Source: Ceraceosorus guamensis
Lineage: Eukaryota > Basidiomycota > Exobasidiomycetes > Ceraceosorales > Ceraceosoraceae
DNA: 64,000 bases
Reading direction: 5' to 3'
Assembly (NCBI RefSeq): GCF_003144195.1
Contig: NW_020290063.1
Location: forward strand, 1 to 64,000
Each line of letters begins with the position of its first letter. The stretch's first letter is position 1. The notes beneath the pieces are model-generated. The model was not told the DNA's origin, did not search any database, and was given only the letters and a program-made list of their open reading frames with translations. Positions 13,350 to 23,036 of this stretch are shown one piece after another. The translations under genes and the position numbers were made by a program.

Positions 13350-16300
13350 CTACGAGTTTCTATGCCTGTGCGCGCATTCTTGTACGACGTCAAGAAGCCC
13401 TCCTCCGCCAGCACTGCCGGCTCCAGTCGTCTTGCGCAAAGACATCGCAGCATCGCAATCTGCAGCAACGTCCGAATGGTGCGCTTGGACTTGGGATTGC
13501 GTCGAGTGCTCGGCATGACGCTTTGCGTTCGCGTGCGCAAAAGGCGCAGACGTCGGCTGAACACTGGTCTGATGGGGCGAGGAGGGCGGAGAGTCATCGT
13601 GCAACAAGTCGTGCAGATCTTTCCACGTGTACCTGTCTAGCTGACCATCCATCGTAAAGTCGAAGGGATCGTGATGCGCTGCTGCGGCTGCTGATGTGTG
13701 AGCAGAAGGAGCAGCAGTGGCAGACGAGGCGTTGGTCTGCGGAGAACTGGGCCGGGAGGTAGAGCTTTTGTGGGACGAGCCGTGCACATCTCTCCACGCG
13801 TACTTGTCTGACCGATTCTTGACCAGCGTCAAGTCGGTCGGATCGTGGATCCTTGCGTGCTGGATTTGCGCACGTGCTACGTTGCCGCCTTCGCTGGATG
13901 ATGAAAGCGGCGATGCCCCAGGCGAGGGCCGACTGCGCATTGGCTGTACGGGTCTTGTAGATGCCTTTCTCAGCGTCTCTACTGACACTTCTGCAGGTCT
14001 TTTTGCGCTCGGAAAAGCGCCGCCTTGCAAAGGCGCGGTGACCTCGCGCGCTGTGGGGGACTCCTGCGCAATGGTCTGCTTCGAGACGCGTTCTCTGCTC
14101 GATGAGGCATCCTTCTTCGATGCGCCGCGCGCTGCATTGTCAATCTCCGTCCGAGGAATCTCCCTGGCAGCACCGATGCTCCTTTCGAAGCCCAAGCCAC
14201 CAGGCGGTTGAAAGCGTCTTCTCTTACCTCCAAAACCTCCGAGCGGCATTGCTGGTCGAAGGGGTCGAATTTGAGCCATTGGTGGGATTCTTGGCATTTG
14301 GCCACTCATCATGGCTTCCTTTGCATGCAGTGCGGAGGGGGAGGGGGGGGGGTAAAGTCTAATTTTTGTCAAAGGCGTCACTCGCACTATGCACCAGTGC
14401 TGCAACTCACACTTGTCCAGGGGCCCCTGACTGGACGAGGTTTGCTGATCTCCTTGCCTACATGTTCTGGCTTGATGAAACCATCTTCATCCAGATGGTT
14501 GGTCTGGACCAGCCTTCCGTAGCCGGCCTTGCGCGGTCGAGTGGGAGGTGCAATCTCTTTGATCCTGAATACTTGGCGCACTTCATTGATGTACACGGGA
14601 TGGAACTTGTCAGAGAGATGCACAACGTGCTCGTTTGGTTTGACCTCTGGCTGATGCGCAGCAGTTGGGCAATTGTCTAGCGTCCGTGTGCCTTGTGCCG
14701 TGTATGCTGTTACCAAGCAAGCGGGGCGTTCCGGATGTTTCGGATCTGCAGAAGGCGAGAAGTTGTGCTGCACAATGACCGAGTCGGGCTCTTGTCCACC
14801 GTGAAATTCCTCAAAGTGCTTCTTGATCGAATGTGCCAACGCCCATTGAGGCTCTGGCTTGCTTATAGTGTGATAGTCGATGATGACCCTTTTCTGTAGC
14901 CGCGCGGTCGATCCGTGTAGCTCTCGCCGAAATTGCTTCTTCATCACAGACTTTACCTGCACAGATCGCTTGGTGATCAGGTAGTGCATTGGCGTCAGCC
15001 TGAGCTCATGCCGAGCATCGTCGCGAGTGCGACGCCAAGTCAACGTACCCGATGCATGCGATGATTTTCGCTCGCAAGTCCATGGTGGTCTGGGGGCAAA
15101 AGCGATGCTCGGGGCGGGCTCCGAAGTAGGTGAGCAAGCTCGTCAGGCTCGAAATGGTTGTCGAGCGGCGAAAAGTGATGATACGCAGGACTAGCTGGAT
15201 CAGATTCGTGGTGCGCAGTCTCCGGCACGATTTGGTTGTGGCTCGTAGCTGCATTGATTCCAGCAGATGCATGACTCGACGAGACGGGATCCGTGTGCGC
15301 AGCGTGACCTTGACTCTTCGGACTTGTCGATGGGCTGTGCAGCCATGCCGCTAGGTCCGCGTCGTAGTCGCCAACAATATGAGGGAAGTGAAAATCGTCT
15401 GCTGGAGGCGGAGATGCAGCTGCGTGGGCGTTGTTGGCATCAGAATGAGTCGGCGAACCTGTGTGCCAGGTGATGACTGGTCTGTAGGACGATTGAGGAG
15501 AAGGCGAGCTGAGCCCTGGGTTGCTTTCATGATTTGGTGAGGCCGCAACATCAGAGGAATGTGAGACACGTTCCAGGGTTGCAGGTGGTCCGTGGCCTTG
15601 AGCAGTCATACTTGCTCGTTCTACTTCGCCCGCACTTGTGCGTCCGCGATGGTTCGATAACGTCCAGAGTCTAATATCGTGCGCAGCAGGCACTGGCCTT
15701 AGGGAACCTGAGCCCACATGAGCAAGCGCAGCCCCCTCCGTTGGAGTCTGAACAGTGCGGGTCTTGCGCTGAGGGGCAAAGTTGTCTGCGCCGCCGAGCT
15801 TGGGCCGCTTTTGTGTCCCTGAGGATTCTGCGGTGAAGCTGCCCCTTTTGCCCCGAGGTACCTTTGGCTGCGAGAGATGCATGTTGGTACTCTTCTCGCC
15901 CGTCGAAGCTGAGCCCTTTTGAACTGCCGAAGATGCAGCGACGACTTCTGATGCTTGTGAAGATTTGGCGATGAACCTGCCTCCTTCCCCCCGAGGTCTT
16001 TCTGGATGCAAGAGCTCAAGTCTAGGTGTCGTCTCGTCAGTGGGAGCTGAAGTCTCACCGGTCATACCCGGCTGTTGGGAAGCTGATTTGCCCGGCCCCT
16101 CTGCCGACGCAAGTTTTCCCTCCAGCAGCGCGTTGACTCGTAAGAGTTGTCTATGAAGCACCGGATCTCTAGGCGTCTCGAGTTGAGATGTTCGTTTGTT
16201 CGGATCAAATCTTTTGCGAAACGCCTCCTTGTACCCCAATTGCCTCTCCTCTGCTCGAAGGGGGTTTCCCTTGTGTTTTCTCACATCCGGCGCGGACTTC

Positions 16301-17013
16301 ATGCGTTTCAGGGCAAGTCCTGTTAGCTCTTTCTTTCTATCGATGGCCGCCTCAACACTGGTGGGCAGTGCTTCCTCGTCCAGATGCCTCGAGTCAGCGA
16401 TTCTGGGAAAGGCTGTCACTTGCGCAGAGGTGCGCGCCTCGCTGTGGCGATCGACTCCATGAAAGACGTCTTCGGAATATACTCTGGATTTGCTGAAGAA
16501 GCGATGCCCCTTCGCCATAGGTATGCGATGGATCAACCTGTTCTGCTTATCGCGAAAGACGTATCGACGGTCTCCCTCGACGATCAACTTGGCTCTGAAA
16601 TGAGTCTTGGGTTGGAGCCTGTTGCCCCCCTTGAAACCAGCCATCGCTTTGACTTGTGTCACGCCGGGATAGTCCTCGAGGTACTCCATCGCGCTTTTGG
16701 CCATGGCGTGGCGTGTCGTAGGGTTCGTGACGTCCGAGGGAAGGTGTATTTCAACACGTTTAATAAGCTGGGCCGACCGCCAATTGCCTTGCAATGCGAC
16801 TTTTCCATGAGGGGCGCTCAAGCTCTTGAGCGCACTCAGAAAGCAGAGGGGCGAGCATGTGTCGTTCGTGCAGGAGGCATGCCGGCGCAATAGAATAACG
16901 GCAGCCAGAAGACTGGCCGCGCACAACATCAACTTCAATCCACGGCTCCAGGTGCTGCAGTGTCCGCTTTGAAAGCTACCTTGCTTGATCACCATGGTAA
17001 AGGTAGAAGCCAT
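13350..17013 (-). CDS. Unrecognised membrane-anchored protein with two related domains
   Basis: The coding blocks on the minus strand are 17013-15049, 15004-14411 and 14318-13350. The 92-base intron 14319-14410 is convincing: GTGAGT start, TTTGAC branch-like word, C-rich tract, AAAG end. The 44-base intron 15005-15048 is less so; without it there would be two tandem genes with a gap of only about 50 bases. As one gene it encodes 1175 residues. Residues 27-42 form a signal anchor (LKLMLCAASLLAAVILL). A compact domain at about 82-165 (around IKRVEIHLPSDVTNP) has a diverged second copy at about 685-770 (QKRVIIDYHTISKPEP). Each copy is followed by a long Ser/Pro/His-rich region with acidic-aromatic motifs such as DYDADLAAWLHS and DRYTWKDLHDLLHD. 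The anchor and fast-evolving tail suggest a type II membrane or secreted protein. I do not recognise the family and give no function. The gene converges on TCD, 133 bases away. Confidence 0.55.
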
Positions 17014-17874
17014 GTCGGATCTGGACTTTTCGCATACGCTCGTAAAGCCTATGTGCAATGCTAAAGGAGGTCAGCCGATGACGGCCTGTCGAGAAACATC
17101 CACGTACCGATTGCGCCTGCGCAAGACACGTGTGCCAGTCGCTAATGATGCAAAGACCGGTCAGCCCGAGCCAGCAAGCAACCATAAGCGTGTAGAGGGG
17201 AAAGAAAAAAGTGTCAGGAATTTGAAGAAAGAAGAGAGCAAGTCAGTAGATATGCGCGAAGTCATTCTTTTCGACATGGGATCCGATCATGTTTTGCCAC
17301 CCTGTTCCTATGCCTTGGGCAAATGGGCGCACATTGCCACGATCTGTCTGGCCGACGCGCCCCTGGTGTAGCCGAAATCTGTTTGAAACGTGTATTTCCG
17401 GCCCCCTCCACCGCAAAAGCTGCTTCTGACCTACGGATCTGCACGCGCTGCCATCGGCCGAGCTGGATGGAATCCGCGAGGTCGCATCTTGATTCGCCAC
17501 CAACGCCCACTTTGCCGCACTCGAACGGCTGAATCTGTCTGCGTGTTTCATTAGTCTACGTGCCCAGATCTGCCCGTGCGCCGCCAGTCGGGCGCTCCTT
17601 TCGGGGGGGGGGGAGGGGGGGGGCCGACAGTCTATGCAATGGCAAAGGGCAGTCTTGTTGGTCGCAGGGCGCTCTTTTGGCTCATCGTCCGGGTGGCAAC
17701 TTGCACGTGCAAGGAGGGTCGCGAAGGTGATGTGCAAGTGCTACGAGCGACAGCATGTATCTCAGGCTCACTCCCTCGACCACACGCCCTTTGGATGCAG
17801 CCTCTGCGATGGCCAAGTCAGGGACACAGATGTGTCAGTCGCGATGGAGCGGGTGCTGGCGCGTGGCAAAGAAA
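17014..17874. other. Spacer with a possible signal-peptide exon and a G-rich run
   Basis: This lies downstream of the uridine phosphorylase stop and upstream of the two-domain gene, both on the minus strand. At 17185-17108 (minus) there is a short open segment starting MVACWLGLTGLCIISDWHTC and ending at a GTACGT donor. Joined by an AAAG acceptor at 17026 it would add a classical signal peptide to the two-domain gene in frame; I give this only as an alternative. A G-run interrupted by one A sits near 17600-17622. The longer minus-strand open frame at 17243-17737 is Arg/Pro-rich and looks non-coding. Confidence 0.4.
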
Positions 17875-19411
17875 TCAAGCAGCACTGAGTTTCTGAATTG
17901 CACAACACACCTCTGCAGAGATTTCGGCGGCCACAAGGGCTTCACAGACGGCACCACCAGCCCAGCGCTCCAACACTTCAACTTCCGCGGGCGTGACAAA
18001 TGCAGCTGTTGTACGATTGGCAAACCTGAAGAGCAAGGGGCTGTCACATCAGTTGCTCTTCTGGTAAACCTGCAACGCATCTCTTGCCACTTACACGATC
18101 TGCGCCGCAGCGACCCTCATCTCGCCGTCGGTTGCTGTGTGCACTGCGCGGTTGTGCGATCGGGCCAGGTGAGACAAGAGATAGGTTTCCATCTCGAATG
18201 TAGAGACGCCGTGTGCCTGGATGCGTTCTATCAATGCGCTATTGCGATCTTCGAAGAACGGTGTGGTCCGGCCTTGCGAGGAGTAGAAGCTGGCACGCAC
18301 AGCACATCACATCAGCACCTCGCATAGACGTAGGCGGATGTGGGCCCGTGACAAGCACCCACCTGTCTGTGCTAGCATTGACGAGATTATCCACGACGGA
18401 TGGCTGGCGGCCGCCAAACACAGACTCTTGTGCTGGAGGCAAGCGTGCCTTCAAGGCGTCGACAAGCGCTCTGTGGAGGACAGCATCCGCCGGGAGCTGG
18501 ACGTGGAGTTGAAGGAATGATCCGCGCATTGAGTGCTCGTGCCAAGAGCTACGGTCTGTCGGCATTGCGGACTTACGGGCTTTGTGATATGGTAACATCG
18601 CGCAGCATCAGCGGCTGGATTTGCAGCGTCTTCCAAGAAAGCATCGTAATTTTGCAAGACGCCGACGCTCTGCAGTGGAACGACGACGCTGCCGATTGGC
18701 GCATCCTGAGAAAGCGAGCCGCACTAGGATGTCCACGTTTCGTGGTCAGGGCTGAGAGTTCGAATCGTTGGGGCTTGCTTGGGGACCCACCGATCCCAGA
18801 CGGACCACAAACATGTCGCCTTGCAGGACTGCCCGCACTTCGCGAATGAAGAAGTCAACCAGCTTGCGCAGGTAGAAAGATTGGGGTCAGACGAGCCTCT
18901 TTGGTAACACGCTCCCATCTCGACGTACGCTGAATCCCATACCAATGGAGACCACCGTAATCGGCACACCTTTGAACAGACCTGTAATTGTGAGCTGAGG
19001 GCGTGAAGACCTCAGCAAAAGTTGACAGGCTTGCTGGTCGGTCAGTAGTAGAACACTCACGAACTTTCGATGCGATTCACTCTCGAACAAAGGCGGACCG
19101 TCGAAATTGGTCGCAATGCGTCTAGCTCGTGTATGATCTCCCACTGTGATCTTGACTCGACCAACAACATCGTTAGCCCGGCGAACCCAAACACACCATA
19201 CACACTGCCGTACAAACTGACTATTCGATTTGCTACCTCTCCCGGCTTGGTGCCGACCTGCACGAGCAGAGAAGTCAAGCGACAGAGAGGTCAGAGATGC
19301 GCAGCGATGGGTACTTGCAAGGTCCAAGCATCCGACATCCGACCAACTCACATGGTACGTTCTGCCTTGTGCATCGCGCGGAAAGTTGGCATCCAGTAGG
19401 GTCTCCTTCAT
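17875..19411 (-). CDS. Uridine phosphorylase (nucleoside phosphorylase family)
   Basis: Nine short exons fit together without a phase error: 19411-19352, 19257-19222, 19150-19061, 18994-18929, 18862-18791, 18705-18577, 18496-18363, 18289-18095 and 18025-17875. That is 933 nt, 310 residues, the usual length for fungal members. The conserved run reads DANFPRDAQGRTYH, VGTKPGEVANRI, TVGDHTRARRIA, LTITGLFKGVPITVVSIGMG, VDFFIREVRAVLQGDM, RLGS, APIGSVVVPLQSV, FYSSQGR and FEMET (227-231). The last is the ribose-binding Glu-Met-Glu box of nucleoside phosphorylases. Reaction: uridine plus phosphate gives uracil and ribose-1-phosphate, in pyrimidine salvage, presumably cytosolic. The start ATG in GGCGCCATGA sits just before the first conserved block. 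Exon 2 has a GTCAGT donor and is only 36 nt, so gene finders may miss it. It diverges from the gene at 20408. Confidence 0.93.
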
Positions 19412-20407
19412 GGCGCCAGGGCCTACCCAGGTGAGCCAGCAGGCGTATGTATGCGCTCTTTCGTGTGATCACCAATTGGCCGGTCAAGACTCGAGAAGTG
19501 CAGCTGGCGAGCCGTGCGCGCTATCGACCGCGACCGCAACCGCGACTGCGACCACGAACTCGATAGTTGTCGTTTGCTTTGCGATCTCGCGTGACTGTGA
19601 AGATCGGAGACTGAACGCAGAGCGGACCAGAAGAGATTGAGAAAGGATTCGTGATTCGGGATGGAGTCGTGAGTGTGGTCGTCAATTAAAGCGCCAAGAT
19701 CCCACATGCACGCACAGCACAACGCAGCAGCTCTCTGCGCCCGATCCCACGCACAGACCACGGCCGCCTTGCAGGACCCTGATGCTGCGCTGCAGATGCT
19801 GCACGTATACCTGTGCGCGAGGGACCGCGCTCTTTCATATATATGTCCATTCGTGACGCCACGGTGACTTGACGGCTGCTTGACCTGTGAGACAAGAGTC
19901 GTGAGTCGTGAGTGTTGCGCAAGAATAAGAGCTACAATCACGTGAATCTGAATCTGAATCGTGAATAGCCATATATACCTCTCCCAACGATCGAGCGCCG
20001 CGACCCGAGTCCCTCTCCCACCTGATCCAAGGCTAAGGCTAGCTGCAATCGCAAGATCGAATCGTATGAAGCTGTGAGCACTCCGGCTCACCAACGCCAT
20101 CCGATCCTCGGATGATGCGCCCTGCAAGCCTCCTACCACTGAACCCCCCCATACGGCTCACACGCTTGTCGCGCACATCCAACCTGAAGCTATAGGCATC
20201 GGACCCATCCTCAACCGCTGCAAGCTCGCCGCTGCTTTCATCGGCCACGAAAAGGTGTGATGGGAGCGCGAGAAAGTCTTTGCAGCGCCATTGTTCATCC
20301 GTCATCTTGATCCGCATGCACGCACGCACCAGCCCATCGGGGATCAAAAGCACAAAGTTCCCTGGCTCAGCATGCCACAAATCTCCCAGAATGGTCAAGC
20401 TGCTCAG
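19412..20407. promoter_or_regulatory. Divergent promoter spacer with TCACGTGA and TCGTGAGT words
   Basis: About 1 kb between two outward-facing genes. It has a TCACGTGA palindrome at 19938-19945, repeated TCGTGAGT words at 19665-19677 and 19898-19917, a CGACCGCAAC-type repeat near 19525-19550, and TATATA words near 19838-19845 and 19970-19977. Open frames on the minus strand here (20398-20039 and 20139-19423) lack splice partners and family motifs, so I do not call them genes. Confidence 0.55.
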
Positions 20408-22381
20408 ATGTCTGCACCTACCAAGATGCGAGAATCGGGCTCGCTAGTGGAACCTAGCCATCTCAGCACGTCGCCCAGGCGTCTAAAGACGTGGAAGGAT
20501 CTGTCTGATAGAAGACCATTACCTCTACGATTCCTCCTCTTGCCATCCAATCGACCTGGAGGCAAGCTCTGTCCCTCACTCTGCGTCCACATAAATGGTC
20601 ATGTCATCGTACGGTGAGTACTTCATTGGAGAAGCTATCGCGCGGCGGAGATGGTCCCGACTTGAGCCAGACGAAATGGAGTTGGTAGATCTACGAGGAT
20701 CAGAAGCTCGGCGTGAATGCTAGAGGACTGCTCCACATGTCTTGGCATTCTGTACGCTGACTGCTCACTCTCTTCATTCTTCTGCCATCTACCGCTCAGC
20801 ATCATGGATCCTGAGCACTCTGAGCCATTCGTATCCCTCGCCGCGATACTTCATAGTGCAGGCCTCACAGTCGCAGAAGGCCTGCTTCGATTTGGATTGC
20901 GCCGCGATCGCATGGATTTCGACATGACGCTGGCTGGACTAGAGCCGTGGGACGAAATCTGGGTGAGCAACGTGGTCTCAAGATCTCCGACAAGCAGCTA
21001 AGCTCGGTCCTGCGTGACTCGATGGCCTACAGGTGCCACTTGCTACTGCTCGTCGTGTAGCAGAGAGCCTCAACATTCTCGAACCTTTGGCATCCCTTCT
21101 CAGCTGGTCTACAAGGCATGTCTGGTCCTTGGATGAAGGCAGCAGCGGTCTAGTGCACAAGTGAGCTCTCAAGTTAGCTACGTGACAGGCAAGCTCTATG
21201 CTCATTCAGAGCCTTGCGACGCAGCTGGAAAGTTCCATCCAGCGTGCTGGATCCAGGCACCTATTCTACCGCTTCACTCACCGCCAGCGAATTTGCCGTG
21301 ATAGAGCCTTTAGCAGCAGGTCAACTGATCAGGACGCTCGTTTCGCCCGAGCAAAGGCGATCGGCTATGCTCAATCACAACCCTCCTCGTTCGGCGGAGC
21401 CAGTCACTCTTCGTCAAGCTGATGCGCGAGCTGTCAGTCAGCAACTCGTGCGCTGGAGTGTACAGCGACTCGAGACCTGGCTGAGCGCACAAGAGGAAGA
21501 CGGGCAATCAGATGTGGCGCCGGAAATGAGCGGGGATACCTTGGATGCAGAAGAGATGGCACAGAAGTGGTGAGTGTGTGCCGGGGGCACATGCACCAAC
21601 CCTAGCGACTTGTTCCCTGGACATGTCCCTGATACGCTAAATGCCACCATTCGTCAGCGTCGCCGTCAGGTTGCTGGCCTCGCTCGTGCAGGGAACCTCT
21701 TTGCGGGGAAAAGAGCCTTTATCGGTCTGTGGTAGTCAGATTACCCTGTTGCCGGAAGAGCTGCTGGGCCACAATGGCTCCGCGCTAGAGAGAAAAGGCA
21801 AAGCTACAAGAACGAAAATTCTAGACGCAAAATCCCGTCGTGTATGGATAGCCAAGCTGGACTTGGCCCTGGCTTGTTTAGTGGATGAGCTCTCTTTGCA
21901 GAGGGGCAGACATGAACCAAACCTCGTCTCCGAGCCCGACTACGACGAAGCTCCAGGGCAATCAGCTACCCCTGCAAATATGAACGGAGCAGCATCGTCT
22001 CAGTTGAACCGCATCGAGGCAGCTCTGACTCGATTGGAGAGCCGTGGAATGTATTGCGGGACAGAGAAGCAAGACTATGATTCGCCCGACGCCACTCACG
22101 ATTCTTCCAGTCACAGAGCTGCACGATTCGCCCCGCTTGCTCCTGTCGGCGGCATCATAAACAGTGCGCTAGGTCTGCGACTTGGCGCTACCTCGCGCCA
22201 AAGCGACAGGTCTACATTTGTGGGACATAGCAAAGACGGCCCTGCGTCTATGCCAACGATGAGTAGCGACGGAATATCGGCTACGAGTCGGACTGTTATA
22301 GCGCCAGGGATTGTCTCGAATGAGAGTATTGCTGTGCTCCTTGTGGTCCTCATTTGCGCCGTCCTCTGGCCAAGGGAGTGA
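20408..22381 (+). CDS. Unrecognised tail-anchored protein
   Basis: Five exons fit with consistent phases: 20408-20613, 20800-20962, 21033-21160, 21210-21569 and 21658-22381, giving 526 residues. The first intron (186 bases) ends in a strong pyrimidine tract and CTCAG. The others have GTGAG starts. The N-terminal region holds a conserved-looking block (TWKDLSDRRPLPLRFLLLPS, then PSLCVHINGHVIV). The middle is helical (VPLATARRVAESLNILEPLA; QQLVRWSVQRLETWLSAQEE). The C-terminal 200 residues are polar and low in conservation signals. The last 18 residues, SIAVLLVVLICAVLWPRE, form one hydrophobic helix ending at the stop, the hallmark of a tail-anchored membrane protein facing the cytosol. I do not recognise the family. 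The start ATG is the first in the frame (CAGATGT). An extra exon in the first intron cannot be excluded, since one frame there reads as coding-like text. Confidence 0.68.
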
Positions 22382-23036
22382 TCCATCAACTCGACACCTG
22401 TCGCGCGGACTCTGCAAAAGGGAGGAAGAAGGTCGCGTCGATGATCGTACTCCGATGCGAGGACGACGCGTGCCGCAGACTAAAGGTCTGTCTGGCACGT
22501 CTCTTCTGGAAAGGCATCATCAGCTTTGAGCCTACTCACTGCAACCGCGGCAGCCATCGTCCTCAATTCCCGATCAGAATAGGCTGCCAGTCGGTGTATT
22601 CGCGTTCAATATCCTCATCATCACTCTTCCCCAAATCACTTCAGCGCTGCAAGAGCGCCCTTCGCACAACTCGCATAGCCCAGTCGCAGACCTTGTAAAA
22701 TACCTCATACTCGAACCCTTTCAAGAGCTGCGAAGACTTAGCCAAACGTCTGAGCTGAGGACTCGGGCTGATTCCGCCTACGTGCCATGCATGTCGTCTC
22801 TGTAACTTGACCTTGAAGCACCGAGAAGACTCGTTGATGTGGGCCACTGACCAAGGACCCTCCTTGCCACTCGTCCGGAATTGGCCTGATACGATTGAAA
22901 AGTGGTGATTGGTATCGCCATCGCAACAGGTATATTCGCATACCCCCAATACACACCTCTTCACCAAAGAGGGTACTCTCGGGCCCACTACCGTCTTTCT
23001 TATCTTATTCAAGCCCGAGAAGATTTCTCGAAAATG
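22382..23036 (-). other. Spacer with a possible small minus-strand coding segment
   Basis: These 655 bases separate two convergent genes. On the minus strand, 22905-22640 reads as protein-like text (for example GPWSVAHINESSRCFKVKLQ and LLKGFEYEVFYKVCDW) without stops, and a second protein-like piece follows downstream in another frame. I could not find splice sites that join them in phase and recognise no family. It may be part of a small gene or chance. Confidence 0.2.

Noticed and set aside
17243-17737. Minus-strand open frame of 164 codons
   Set aside because: Arg/Pro-rich text translated from simple sequence and a C-run; no motif, no start context, no splice sites that extend it sensibly.
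18745-18790. GTTCGAATC word resembling a tRNA T-loop
   Set aside because: It lies in a uridine phosphorylase intron and there is no pairing T-stem, acceptor stem or anticodon arm around it.
20039-20398. Minus-strand open frame upstream of the tail-anchored gene
   Set aside because: It starts only 10 bases from the opposite gene start, has no family motif and no convincing splice partners. It looks like antisense of promoter sequence.
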